In this document: positions 34,443 through 46,690 of the stretch, piece after piece
Position numbering within the stretch: the stretch's first letter is position 1
Layout: every line of letters begins with the position of its first letter
Assembly (NCBI GenBank): GCA_028015205.1
Contig: JAPWFG010000026.1
Location: 744,001 to 808,000, forward strand
DNA length: 64,000 nt
Direction: 5' to 3'
Source: Mytilisepta virgata
Taxonomy: Eukaryota; Mollusca; Bivalvia; Mytilida; Mytilidae
The notes under the pieces: generated by a model
Seen by the model: only the letters and a program-made list of their open reading frames with translations
Databases searched by the model: none
Told to the model about the DNA's origin: nothing
Position numbers and translations under genes: made by a program

Positions 34443-35365
34443 AGAGGTCATTTCTGCACCTAACTGTATTTATCAACTATCTATTCAAAGTTCGAGTATC
34501 AAATACAATGTTTACAATCATAACATCAATAAGGACTTAAAATAACCCTGTTATAGAAGTTTTTACATATTTTTAACATATTTATTTTGGTAACATGGGA
34601 TAGGTTTAAATCCCTTTGATTAAGTACATAATTATGTGTCGTTTATTATTTTATTATATACCCTTACCTACATGATCATGAGTTAATCTATTTATTGCAT
34701 GGAAAAAAGATACGATCAAAACCATGGACAGTCCCCTTTCATGGTAGCTTCTTTTTACAATATCAATACTATTTGCTGGCATAGCTAGAACGCACTTTTA
34801 TAGGCTTACTGACACTCAAGGCAGTGTTAATCCTCACCGCTTTGGGAAATCATTTAACTTAATTTGCGTGATGTTATCGCTGACTTATATGTACTAATGT
34901 ATGATGCGTTAGTATCATAAACTCGTCTGGTAAACACAATGATAACGAAATTATGTAGATAATCAAATCAGACATAAACTTGCTGGGTGTGAATATTTGA
35001 TTGTTAATCCTTATATATGGTCAGCATTCTTACAACTTCATTAAAATCAGAAACAAAAACCCAAAAAGTAATGTAAACTCCAAATGTCAAAAAAGGAAAA
35101 CCCATAAAACCTTTGTAAGGTTGTATGAGGAAAAGTATCAGCATAAAACGGATATGTGAAATAAATATCGGCAAAGGATAACCGAAATGACAAAACAGTG
35201 GGAAAAGTCCCTTAATTCGAAATCCAAGGTAACGAGGATTGAACACTGAAAACAAACAAATGCAAGGATAAATACATAACTAAAGGAATAAAATAAGCAG
35301 AAATAGAACAAGACAACACAGAAAGTATATTTTATACAACATGTACAAAGAGTTGCATTATTGAA
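34443..35365. other. unannotated AT-rich DNA
   Basis: Two overlapping minus-strand ORFs at 35004-35374 are hydrophobic and mutually exclusive. The segment near 35030-35340 resembles D2-like dispersed repeat, so they are unlikely to be genes. Confidence 0.45.
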
Positions 35366-36241
35366 AAATAACAATCCAAAGATACTAATATTCGATGTAG
35401 TAAATTTATACTATGCTGTATACGACGCATTTCAAGGAGTTACCTCTCATCAGCAGCATTAAAACCGAAACATTTGGAAGACCAAAAACCAAACTTATAT
35501 TAAACAAGAAGTACTCAACCAAAAATACAGAAATAGGAAGCCAAATTTCAGCTAAGGAGATCTACCATGTGCAATACAAGGAATGAACCCTTAGTATTTC
35601 TATTATTTTTGAATTTTGCTTAATACTGGTAATTTCTGTAACAAATCAATGAATAATCATGTCAGACAAGTCTGACGACTGGGTTAGCGAATACCCTCGG
35701 GGACCTAAGGTCCACCAGCAGAGGCATCATCCCAGGAGTTTCAAAATAACAATCCAAAGATACTAATATTCGATATAGTAAATTTATACTATGCTGTATA
35801 CGACGCATTTCAAGGAGTTACCTCTCATCAGTAGCATTAAAACCGAAACATTTGGAAGACCAAAAACCAAACTTATATTAAACAAGAAGTACTCAACCAA
35901 AAATACAGAAATAGGAAGCCAAATTTCAGCTAAGGAGATCTACCATGTGCAATACAAGGAATGAACCCTTAGTATTTCTATTATTTTTGAATTTTGCTTA
36001 ATACTGGTAATTTCTGTAACAAATCAATGAATAATCATGTCAGACAAGTCTGACGACTGGGTTAGCGAATACCCTCGGGGACCTAAGGTCCACCAGCAGA
36101 GGCATCATCCCAGGAGTTTCAAAATAACAATCCAAAGATACTAATATTCGATATAGTAAATTATACTATGCTGTATACGACGCATTTCAAGGAGTTACCT
36201 CTCATCAGCAGCATTAAAACCGAAACATTTGGAAGACCATT
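35366..36241 (-). repeat. 378-bp tandem array of family D1, 2.3 units
   Basis: The word ACAATCCAAAGATACTAATA starts at 35371, 35749 and 36127, giving an exact 378-bp period twice. Units one and two look almost identical; unit three is cut after the CATTTGGAAGACC landmark. Single copies at 1811-2157 and 38634-38953 show that the unit is otherwise dispersed. Confidence 0.9.
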
Positions 36242-38099
36242 TATACAATGCTTGTATTGGGCCACTGTTTGTTCTTTATTGGTTATCTCTGTCTTCTTTA
36301 AGATGTCCGACCATAAATGACAACGTGACTTTTCAAAATGTGCCGAATTTCCATACAACGTAATGACAATGTCCTCGGTAATTATCGGCAAATATCGGAA
36401 ACGGAATATGCCTAACTTATTCTCACAGACGCCGTATACAAACGACGAAAACTGTTCCAATTTCAGGAAGATACATCTACACATATTCCTGCTTAAAAAT
36501 TTTGGTTCAAGCTATTTTCGGTCAAAAGGATGATCTATTTTAATCCGGATACCTTACTTAATGCTGTTTTGATTTTGTAGAATATCAAAATGTTCCACAA
36601 AAATCATAATAATGAGACAAAAAAGTTATAGTTTTACTGGACTGGGGTCAATAAAGCCTGGTTATGACCAATTTATGTGTTTCTAAAAGCAAACATGGCT
36701 GATATCTAGCAAAGCTTTACAGATTTAAACTGAAATTGACAGATTTTAATGCATTTGTATACTGCTTGACTATCTTATATTTTCATCTTATAAGGATTTG
36801 TATGAAAAATTGATGACATGGATTATCAAAACAAATGTAACTGATATACGAGGAAATAGTCATTTAAGACAGACAGATGGCCTATATATCATACAGTGAC
36901 TATTAAAGAGCAATATAAACCATTTTCACTTGCTTTCTGCAAATAAGACAATCAGATATCTTCTTCCCAACACCTGTTTGTGCTCAGTTTTGGTTACTCA
37001 AGGTCATAGTAAGACTTTCGAAAGAAATAAAGGAAAGAAAATATGTCACCACATATTTGTTCCTGTAAACTTTTTTTTAACATTATTCAGACAAGCATTT
37101 ATCTCTGAATATAATTTCCTGTTTATCAAATGAACGTGTTATCATATTCCATGTTTTATACGTATACGAAGTTAATTTTATTACCCAAATTTAATGTGAA
37201 AATTTTGGAATGGTGCTTAATGCCGTGTGGGTGATATTTCGGTTATTATTTTCAAGAACAACAATAATTTTTTGTTTAAATTATGCACATCAGCATTGCA
37301 CGAGTTAAATTCTCATATACGTTACATGTAACATCACATCTGCTTAATAGCAAACAAACGAAACATAAAAACGAACGAGCTCTTCAGGCGTATCCATTGT
37401 AAAGATTCCCCATTCACTTCAGATAATGTCGGCTAATCTACAGCTGACGAATGCAAGGTTTTAAAAGCCAACAACACAGAAAGTACTTTATATTTTAAAA
37501 TTCATAACTAATTTTAAATGGAAACGTTTTAAAAGCTTAAGTGCATATAATGTTCATAATTGTTTCGAAAAATCGGTCGTGTTCATGGTATGAAATAATT
37601 GTTTGATAAAAACGTTTACAGACAATTTGTATACTTGCCAAAAATATATTCCGTATTAAACAGACAACCAATTAACCATAAATGATATGTTTACAAGTAA
37701 TAAATGGTTTCAATACCTGTCTTAGGATTGGTGCCTATCCGTGTTTATTTTAGGGCAAATAAGTATCAAGGATCATGGTATATTTAATAAACCAGGACTT
37801 TTTCCCTGCACTTTTATATTCTAATTATATTGATTATTTATTGTTATATGGCCCTTCAGACTTTCCTCACATTATCATGAAAACAAAACAGTGTTGTTAA
37901 GCCATCTATAAGAAATATATTTGACAAACAGTTGATCTATTCCATTGTCAAAAGTTTACCCGAGTATCAAATGCATGTGCATATCAGCACCAAAATTGCA
38001 GCAAATGAGCTAGAGAACATCCCAATCAGCAGAAACATTTACATGTATACCGAGGTATACAGTTGAAATTCTTAGTTCGAGGTGTGGTCAAAAACCACA
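36242..38099. other. unannotated AT-rich DNA
   Basis: A minus ORF at 36161-36484 starts in non-array sequence and reads into the D1 unit, so it is fortuitous. The remainder shows no recognisable gene. Confidence 0.5.
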
Positions 38100-38250
38100 A
38101 CCATAATCAACAAAATGGATAACATGAAATGTCATCAATGACACCTCAATCAATTAACTCTAACCAAAATACAGAATGCCGGAAAAAGATAAAATAAAAG
38201 AGCACAAAACACAAACATAAACATAACAGAGAGTCAGGATAGTCTAAGTA
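38100..38250 (-). repeat. dispersed repeat family D2, copy 3
   Basis: Landmarks AAAAGAGCACAAAACACAAA and AGAGAGTCAGGATAGTC appear in reverse relative to 1530-1722. Confidence 0.55.
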
Positions 38251-38633
38251 CACAGTGGTGTGGTTAAACCACAACTACTACATCTAACAAATTATAGTCT
38301 GTCGTGAGACATTGTAAAATCAAGTTGTTCGGTTAAAGATTCCAAATTTTACTACAATTTTAAGCATCGTTGATTACTCTACTTTATTTTTTCAATCACC
38401 TACAGGACACATCTTTTATAGATTCCTTTCATGAATATGCAACATATTGTGTTGGTCAATCAGATTGGCATCTCTTACATTCAGAGAGAGTAATAAACAG
38501 TATTGTTTATACTAAGATGGTAAACATGATGGGATAAAAGATAGCGCTTTCAATTGAAAAAAGTGCTTGTTTATGAGAAGGACGTTCATAAAGTTTTCAA
38601 TGCTATTTATAATAAGATATTTTGTAAGTAGTA

Positions 38634-38953
38634 TACGCCAACCCAGTCGTCATACTTGTCTGATATGATTATTCATTAATTTGTTACAGAAATTACCAGT
38701 ATTTAACAAAATTCAAAAACAATAGAAATACTAAGGGTTCATTCCTAGTATTGCACATGGTACATCTCGTTAGCTTGGCTCCCTATTTCGGTATTTTTGG
38801 TTATGAGTACGTCTTGTTTAAAATAAGTTTGCTTTTTGGTCTTCCAAATGTTTCGGTTTTAATGCTGCTGATGAGAGGTAACTCCTTGAAATGCGTCGTA
38901 TACAGCATAGTATAAATTTACTACATCTAATATTAGTATCTTTGGATTGTTAT
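38634..38953 (+). repeat. dispersed repeat family D1, single reverse copy
   Basis: Opposite-strand copy of the 378-bp unit, from CCAACCCAGTCGTCATACTT to TTTGGATTGTTATT. It contains TGCTGCTGATGAGAGGTAAC and AAATGCGTCGTATACAGC. Confidence 0.85.
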
Positions 38954-40981
38954 TTTTTTTAACTAATATTCAATCTTTACGAGTTTAGCATATTAACTTA
39001 TTCTAATATTAAACGGCTAAGCTACGTTTAGATACGGTTTATATTTTAATAATGCTGGCGTAAAAGAAATCAAAATAGGTATTTTTAAATATCCCATGTG
39101 ACACTCTCTAGTATAATTGATAATTTTCATTGATTTATATATATGTTTATACATTAATGTTTGTCGTTGTTCAGTTAAAAACAGAACCTTGACATAGATT
39201 GAAAAATATGGTTATCATGACCCGATTAAACAACTCAAGGATATTCATTGTCAGCAACATTAAAAACAAACTGGTGACATAACAGATTGATAATACAAAT
39301 CAGGAGATAGATTCTACTTTCGATAGATAAGGTGTCATAACTAATTCCGGTTTATAGGTACGCAGACAATGACAAGAAAGTTAAAGATTGACAATGATAT
39401 GTAATTCTTATGTAATTTTGCAACCTTGGATGTGATTGGCTGTATTTAAGTTTATGTCTTTATACAGACATTTAACAGTTTTCAGGTTAAACTGTTTTTA
39501 TGGGTACTATACCCCCTTTTCTATCATGGCACTCTGGTTTATAAGTATTAAATACACCCCGGGGGCGTTAGCCCCACACGTGTATATCCTATTCACATCA
39601 CGATACACTGAAATATGCATATGATAGGTTTTTAAAATTTAGAAGGGGGGTCTTTCAAGAATTTCACCTTGTGCAAAGATAAACTATTACAAATGCAGGA
39701 TATCTGGTTAAACTTTAGGGCATCATGATGTAAAACATGCAACATTAAAACATGATAGCAAGTGAAAAACGAATATTGTTAATTGTTCTTCATAACAAAA
39801 CCACGACATAAAAGTCAAATCCAAATAGAAATGGTCGATCAAGATTTAAATCTAGCTACTACTGTGTGTCCCACATGCTTCGGCAACTGCTTTATTGATG
39901 AGAAATATCTTCATCTTTGAACAGTTTTGTACATTTCAGATAACAATTAGGTAAAGTCAACAATGTTCAAAAGTTTAGAAACAAATATTGCATATATTTA
40001 GCAACCTCAAATTTGTTCGTGGTGACGTCACATTGCACGTGAAAATCAATGAATGGCACACAAAAAAAAAGGAAAATTAACCCTTATAATATATATATGA
40101 GAAATCTCAGCAGATGAACAGGCAATAATTAATTACGACTTTTGGTATCAAAAGTAATTTAATAGGTTTTACTTAATTGTAAAGAATCATATAAGATATT
40201 TCCGAAAAACGATTTGTCATTTAAAGAAAAGACACACAGAAGTGTTCTCTGTAAGGTTTTCATCCATGAGTCAAAATCTTACAATATTAACACGACCAAT
40301 AGCGTAGAATTAAGCTTTACAATATGCACACTGTATTCATCATTTACCTGCTACTCATGGAAGAGGACTAACAATCTATGTATTTGACATTTTGGAAGAA
40401 AAAGTTCATCTATACAACAAAAAATGCATGTGTTATTAAGTACGCTTACTACTGTTTGTATTGTGGCCCATAATTTCAGCGAGATCAGCGAGAAAAAGGG
40501 AACGGATTTTACCCACTGATTTACATAAAAAATGTATATCGGAAAACTAGACACACCTTGGAGTTCAACAAATATCTTGTTTGTAAGATAATTTAGTGTT
40601 TTCTTAATCAGGTCTTCTAAATACATTTTGCCAGCACATGGTTGATTTCTTAAGAAGGAGTTTTTTGCTTAATCGAAAATATAAATTTAAATTTCTGTTT
40701 AACGTTATTCTCTAACAAAACGTTCATGACGTTAGTCGTGTTATTATTGCTTATATCGACATCAATTTATAATGGTATCATATTAAACAAGATGAAAATA
40801 TCGAATATTTGTTAAACCCTGGCAAAATGTCACTGTATTGTAATAACTTTTAACGATTTTTGAAAGAAATCATTCATATTATATTTCTTTCAAATTCTAA
40901 AAACCTTCTAAAACAGTTGCAATTATTGGTGTCAATAGTTTTGAAAAAATGAATTGCAGAACTAGGGCTTATTTTAAGCAG
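38954..40981. other. unannotated AT-rich DNA
   Basis: Two small ORFs (39436-39624 plus, 40351-40626 minus) have no recognisable family. I see no bounded repeat. Confidence 0.5.
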
Positions 40982-41192
40982 TACAGTAAATGCGGAAATT
41001 ATTGCAATGTTTTTATTATTGCGAAAAATGCATCATGGTTGCAATCGCAATAATTTAAATTTGCATTTTGGAATTTTTTATATGCCTGAAGCGGGATTTT
41101 TCTCAATATCGCAAAATATTAAAATCGCATTTTGGTCTAAAACGACAAAAGTGCAATAATAAATGTACGCAGTAATTTCTGAATTTACAGTA
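40982..41192. mobile_element. MITE with 24-bp TIRs, 211 bp
   Basis: The left end TACAGTAAATGCGGAAATTA and the right end, which reads TACTGTAAATTCAGAAATTA on the other strand, form TIRs. The interior has several short GCAATAAT and ATTATTGC words. No clear target duplication. Confidence 0.75.
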
Positions 41193-41306
41193 TTATAAAC
41201 CAGTAAGGAGCAGGTGCTTTTCACAAACATTTGTACGACTACGATGGAGTTTCCATGACGTCCATGGAACAAAGACACTGAAGACCGAAAGTCAGATCAC
41301 ACTTAA

Positions 41307-41697
41307 GGATGCTCGCTGGTCATGTTTTGGTCTTTTTGTCAGATTTTCGGAATCCTCAGGTTTTATCCATTTCTTAAACATGAATTTTTTTGCCCATGAA
41401 CTCCCACTTTTTATTTTATAATTCATTCATATATACCTTAAAATGGTATTTGACAAAATTTTATGAAATCCTTTTTATTTTTTCATACATTTTTGAGAGA
41501 CTGAAGTTGTAATGCAAAGACAATAAAAAAAATCAGAGAAAACCCATTTCCTGCAGATTTTCAAGGCCTTATAGCTCTAAAATGGGCACATGAACCTATA
41601 TTTTTTTCTTGCTTATTTGTTTACTATTCATATGTTCTCTCAAACTAAAACACCAATTTCAAATCCTATTTATTTCCTATTAGACCAGCGATCATCC
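41307..41697 (-). mobile_element. TTAA-flanked MITE (family T), 391 bp
   Basis: TIRs are GGATGCTCGCTGGTC and GGATGATCGCTGGTC, flanked by TTAA at 41303-41306 and 41698-41701. Its first 70 bases match the last 70 of the copy at 33035-33423 read on the other strand (TTTTGTCAGATTTTC, GGTTTTATCCATTT). The two are therefore the same family in opposite orientation. Confidence 0.85.
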
Positions 41698-41701
41698 TTA
41701 A

Positions 41702-42499
41702 GATTATTCGTACGAATGTTTGTGAAACGGGGCCCTGCAGCTTTAAGTTCGTTTTGATTTTGTTGAAATGTTGAATTTTCTTTTGTATATTTTAAGCTTC
41801 TGTTTTGAGAATTTGTTGATATTCAAGGGAGCAGATTGGTTGCGCTTTCTAAATCTCTGTCTGTGGTATAAATACATAATACAACGGTAAAAAGGAAACA
41901 TAACCAATGGCATCCTAATCAGCACTGATCGACAGACCTTAATACGAGAACAACTTCAGAGAACAAAAACATAAAAATAGGATAGATAGAGAGTTACATG
42001 AAGGATAGTTTGACCGTCTCATATTCACTTCTGTGACAATAATAAACACTGAAAGTTAACAATCAGATTAAATTGTAGCTGTGTGAAAGAAGACTGAACT
42101 ACTCATATATATATATATATATATATAGTAACATAGTTGCAAGTACTGTAGTGTCATGGATGTTTTCCAGAAGACTTAATTAATAGCTTCGGATAAAAGA
42201 TCTACATTGTATATCGTAAACTTTCATACTTTCATAAAAAATCATGGAACTCTGAAGGAATGTCACAATCAAACAATCAAAGTCATACCCGGTAGATACG
42301 CAAATACCTAGGACAACTGGAAAGCAACAGTCATACTCCTGACTTTGTACAGACATTTTCAAATGAAAATCGTGTGTAAAACCAGTTTTTACGGTATGCC
42401 AAACCCCCTCTGATATGACAGTCTGTATAATTCTGAGGAATTTACGGGAATGCGTAGCTGCCAAAACAACGGACTCATAAATAACATCAGCAAATTGTG
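41702..42499. other. unannotated DNA with an (AT)n microsatellite
   Basis: An AT dinucleotide run of about 12 units lies at 42103-42127. The 115-residue minus ORF at 42180-42527 lies just beyond the C-terminal remains of the RT relic and is not itself recognisable. Confidence 0.5.
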
Positions 42500-43270
42500 G
42501 TAAACATAGCTCAGGGAATTTCATCATCCTTCTTAAACTGTGAAATAGAAACTGAATATTTTTCTATCAAGTCTTGATATCTACCAAAGATTTTTTTTGA
42601 GGGAACGAAAAAGGTTTGATTTTTCATAGCCTTGATTCATAAGTCTACTATTCAGGCTTGTGCTTTATTTGGCATTCCGAGTAGTCGCTACAAACTCTAG
42701 CATAGCGAATTAATTGAGAGATATAGACTCCATATTCCGGGGAAGCAGGCATATTACTAATGAATTATGGAAAATTTATAATGTTAAAATTAAAATCACC
42801 TCTCTTCTTGTCTTGTTTCTTAAATTTTAAGTTCTGAAGGATATATTAATGGAATCCATTTTGCAAAGTCAGGATTGTTAATGGAACGAACAATATCAAT
42901 ATATCTATAGGTGAAATTGAAGGACCTAGCTTCTTTCCTTTTCTTTTGTTTCACTAAATGTTGAAGGAACTCCGTCTCATAAACAAGATTGCTACACGCA
43001 GATATATGTCCCCGGCCGCAGAGTAAAGTCGAAGCCCCACAACATATTCAGATAGCGTTGCGCCGGGGGACAAAAAAAAAACAAGTAAACTAGAAGTGGA
43101 GCACAGTTATTTCTCATTGGTATTCTGACTGTTTGTTGAAATACCTTTCCGGCGCATTTTATTAATATGTTGTCAATGAGGAATTCAAGCATACTAATGA
43201 CCCGTTTCTCGGTGTAAAACAAAGTGTTTTCCTTCTGGGAATACGATTTGTAAATTCGAGAACAATTCAT
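42500..43270 (-). pseudogene. second RT retroelement relic, with frameshifts
   Basis: On the minus strand, 43270-43085 encodes an RT N-core (KVFQQTVRIPMRNNCAPLL). After a 66-bp insertion (43007-43072) the frame shifts and continues with a motif now reading YIDI where YIDD is expected. Further on come YGVYISQLIRYARVCSDYS and FGRYQDLIEKYS. Several stops interrupt it. It belongs to the same broad family as the element at 19226-23163 but to a different lineage, and it is clearly inactive. Confidence 0.8.
43007..43072. mobile_element. 66-bp GC-rich mini-insertion with TIRs
   Basis: It sits inside the RT relic. The ends TGTCCCCGGCCGC and TGTCCCCCGGCGC (other strand) are inverted repeats. Its GC content is far above its surroundings. 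An A run follows directly at its right edge. Confidence 0.6.
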
Positions 43271-44219
43271 TTGTTGCTCCCACTAGAATTAAAAGCGGGC
43301 TGACATGCTCACGAGTAGTTATGTATCTGTAACTTGTACCTTATAAATAGCAGTAAAATTTATTTTTATATGGTTCTCTATGTCCATTGTTGTTCTGGCA
43401 AATTTCGAAACAATACTAGTACATCTGGCTGGCGTGCTCACAAGTATTTATGTATCTGGCTGGCTTTACAAACAAGGGCGTATGCATTATGCTCGAGATA
43501 CAATATATGATGATGTAGATATCAAATCTGTTTGTTTATACCCCCTCTGATCATGTCATTAGTGGATTGATCACCGTGTGAAATGATAAATATGATAAAT
43601 GCATGGTTATAACATCATTGTATAAAGGAGTATAACTATTAACCGAAATTTACATTTCTATATCAATGCAAGTATTCCTTAAAATTGAAACATCCTTCGT
43701 CACATTGAATTACAAATGCAATTTTCTGTAAAATGGTATATATTGTTCTACAGGAAATTATTCTTGGCACGACTTATTTACGAAAAAGGAAATCAATTTA
43801 CTACTTAACCTGATATTTCGAACTGAAATAGTCATTTCAGAAATAAAATGTTGATTACAAATAACTAAAATTGCGAATAATGTAAATTTCATCGGCACTC
43901 AACTGGCAATATTCCGTTATCACTTGTAATTGGCATTCTCAAATCTTTAATTTCACCGAGACCAGACTAGCAATTTGTGAAAACAAATATATGTAGGCGA
44001 CACTTAAATGTCAATCATTTTAGTCGAATTCCAAAAATGTGATCGTTTCATTTTTCTTGATCTTTTATCGTATTTGATGTGAATTACTTCCAACTTTGAT
44101 GTAACTAAAATGCGTTTATGCAAGACTAAGTAAATATGATAATTATGCGTTCGATCACGCACATGCATTAAGATTGTGTGTTCACTATAGTTTAGTGTTT
44201 CAATCTGGATTTTATCACC
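43271..44219. other. unannotated AT-rich DNA
   Basis: The words CATCTGGCTGGCGTGCTCAC and GTATTTATGTATCTGGCTGG recur near 43310-43460 as a loose repeat. No gene is recognised. Confidence 0.5.
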
Positions 44220-44294
44220 TTTCTCCACCAATGGCCACAACGATAACGCCAACTGCGCTTAGTGGCGTTAAACCCAAATACACCAAACCAAACC
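44220..44294 (+). mobile_element. SINE family A tail fragment
   Basis: TCTCCACCAATGGCCACAACG, then AGTGGCGTTAAACCCAAAT and an ACCAAACC tail, correspond to the 3' third of the family A SINE. Head and body are missing. Confidence 0.6.
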
Positions 44295-44429
44295 ATTATA
44301 ACTTAATGATTAAAAAGAAATCGATCTGCATAGCTCTAGTACCAAATTATGATTTTATCTATCCTGGTACAAATATAATTCTTTGATACAAATTTAAACG
44401 CACAAGACGTGCAAATTTCACGGCATAAA

Positions 44430-44550
44430 AGCATCTATCCAAAAGAGCAAAATTTAATTCAAAAATACCAAAATGACCAAATAATCAAAAAGGGTAAAGC
44501 CAAAACCATGTACGGACAGAGCTGTGTAAGGGGGAGATACTCCTTAGCGT
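44430..44550 (-). repeat. dispersed repeat family D1-like fragment
   Basis: AAAATACCAAAATGACC, GGGTAAAGCCAAAACCATG and GAGATACTCCTTAG follow the reverse landmark order seen at 31655-31765. Confidence 0.55.
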
Positions 44551-44579
44551 GTCTTAATGACTGTGTGTGATAAAAAAAA

Positions 44580-44760
44580 GGGCGCCTTGGTGTATAGGTT
44601 AGTGAATCGGACTGCAAAACCGAAGGTCCTGGTTCGATTTTTGTTCGAGATGATAATTTCAGGGATCAAATTTGCGACGCCCTATCGATACCAAGTAAAA
44701 AATGCTAGTCCGTTGGACGGGGACCAAAACTTGCTGTCCCGTGTTAAGGAAGAGTAAACC
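44580..44760 (+). mobile_element. tRNA-Cys-like SINE head and body
   Basis: GGCGCCTTGGTGTATAGGTT is A-box-like, GGACTGCAAAACC resembles the tRNA-Cys (GCA) anticodon arm, and GGTTCGATTTT is a degraded B box. The segment after 44652 reads into body-like sequence without a T-arm closure, so a SINE or tRNA relic is more likely than a functional tRNA gene. Confidence 0.5.
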
Positions 44761-45169
44761 CCTCAGCACGTTCAAGACATCAAGGATGTTTCAATGTCAA
44801 GAAATATAGTAGGCTAAAATACCGCTACAGTGTCTGTTATCACAGCAGGCCGAGTGGAGAAGGATTAGCATAAAATGGTATAACTTGTTTCCTACTCCAC
44901 TATAAGTTTAAACTAAATAAAGCTAAACTGCTGACAGTAAATGGACAACAAAAAAAAACAACCCTTAACCTCTTTAATTCTGCTCTTTAAGTGACTGTAC
45001 CATGTCCGACTCTCTGTTGAACCTATGTACAATATTTCAGTTGCTAAACTGATAAAAAATGGAATGCAAAGGCAAGACACTGCTTGCTATACTCCTTCTT
45101 TTCGAAAAGGTTACTGTTCTCCCTATGTTCCGAGGTTATAGTTCATTACCAACTCTTTGTATTCAGTAC

Positions 45170-45310
45170 TAGAAAGCGTCAAGTCAGACTCTCCTGACTC
45201 TCTGTTGTTTAGATCCTTGTATTTTGTGTTTTTTTTATGTTATTTTTAGGGGCTGTTGATTGGATTGGTTTGTCATTATTCAGTACCTCAGTTGACAATT
45301 CCGGCAGCCA
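45170..45310 (+). repeat. dispersed repeat family D2, copy 4
   Basis: CAAGTCAGACTCTCCTGACT, TCTGTTGTTTAGATCC and TTGATTGGATTGGTTTGTCA follow the order seen at 1530-1722. Confidence 0.55.
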
Positions 45311-45879
45311 TTGTAAAAATTTATACACCTGCGGTAGTTTTTTGAAATCAGAAAATATTATTCTACGACTTCATTAGTTCAAGTGGAGATGAATCTTGGG
45401 GTCACGTGGAGCTTATCTTCTACTGTCAATACGCCTATTTCTCATTTTTTGTTTTTTATGTTAATGGATTTCTTTTTACCCATCCTATCAGTGTTACTTT
45501 TTCTGTTTTACTGAACAAATAAATCGAAGGCAATAAGTATAAAACAGACAGATTGCGTGACCTACTTAATTAAAGTACAAATACATTCAGTAATTACGAC
45601 CTGTCGTTACAATCGATACATCGTATAATATATCTAATTACAGAGGATTTGACGGAAATTAATTGATGGTCTGGTTATTTCGTTACACTTACCAACTTGT
45701 GTTGTATAAAAACAAACGTTTGGGGATAAAATGTAGGTTATACTTATAATGCAACAGTCGTTCGATTAAACAGAAGACTGGTTGTTTATTTCCAACCTTC
45801 TATAAGATCGTAAACTTTTATGTTCGTTTCATCTAGGTAACTACTGTAATAGAACATCTCAATTTTACTGAGGGTCTTC
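45311..45879. other. unannotated AT-rich DNA
   Basis: I see nothing recognisable. Confidence 0.5.
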
Positions 45880-46110
45880 TACGGCCAATTTGTCTCCGTA
45901 TTTCTTGGTTCTAGTAATCATCGTTAGCTTGTACTTCTTGAGGCTTTGAGTTCGAATTGAACTCGAGGCGAATGCCAACTTTCTTGCGGAAGGTCTGTGA
46001 TTCCCACAATGTATTCTTGCCTCCTTCATCAATAAAAGTTTACCATCATGACATGGCCAATGTGATGCTAATGGTGAAAAATCCAAAACATCAACCAAAA
46101 CAACGTAGTT
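45880..46110 (+). mobile_element. SINE family A, old copy without head
   Basis: Landmarks in order are TTGAGGCTTTGAGTTCGAAT (B-box region), CTTGCGGAAGGTCTGTGATT, CTCCTTCATCAATAAAAG and GACATGGCCAATGTGATGCT. The A box is no longer recognisable. Confidence 0.65.
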
Positions 46111-46189
46111 CTCTGAAGAGAATATCTTATACAGTAAAAAAATGGTTTAATGTATTATATGCATGCTGTTTCCTTACCACTGAGTTGCT

Positions 46190-46425
46190 ACCTCACCTGG
46201 TGGGCCACGGGGCTATCATTGATACCTCTATTTGTGGGCCATGAGGGTATCATTGATACCTCTACTGGTGGGCCATGAGGGTATGATTGATACATCTACT
46301 GGTGAGCCATGAGGGTATCATTAATACATCTACTGGTGGGCCACGAGGGTATCATTGATACCTCTACTGATGGGCCATGAGGGTATCATTGATACCTTTA
46401 CTGGTGGACCATGAGGGTATCAGCT
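46190..46425 (+). repeat. 34-bp minisatellite, about 7 units
   Basis: The unit reads TGGTGGGCCATGAGGGTATC followed by ATTGATACCTCTAC, and is repeated about seven times with few substitutions. Each unit contains the odd palindrome GGTATCATTGATACC. Confidence 0.9.
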
Positions 46426-46494
46426 CAGTTTACCAACCTAAAACTTATAGCCTAAGATTTACAGTTATAAATTGTTAAATTTTATAGAAACTAG

Positions 46495-46690
46495 TTAGTA
46501 TCTTCCATTTTCTGACCTTATATGCATGTCCATAGATGGCTTTGGCTTTAATCTTTCTTTACTTTTATTTTTGCTCTTCAACATTTTATGTTATTGTTTT
46601 GCTCTTAATATTGTCTGCCCTGAACACAACTGGTAGGCATAATTGAACGAAATATGCATATCTTGTGCATCAAAGCTGTTATCATTGAAA
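46495..46690 (+). repeat. dispersed repeat family D1-like fragment
   Basis: TTTGCTCTTCAACATTTTATG, TTATTGTTTTGCTCTTAATA, CTGGTAGGCATAATTG and CATCTTGTGCATCAAAGC match the series at 24950-25090 with divergence. Confidence 0.55.

Noticed and set aside
35004..35374. Two overlapping hydrophobic minus ORFs as membrane proteins
   Set aside because: They overlap in different frames, lie in repeat-like A-rich sequence and show no recognisable family.
44580..44652. Functional tRNA-Cys gene
   Set aside because: The B box is degraded and the T arm does not close, so a SINE head or relic fits better.
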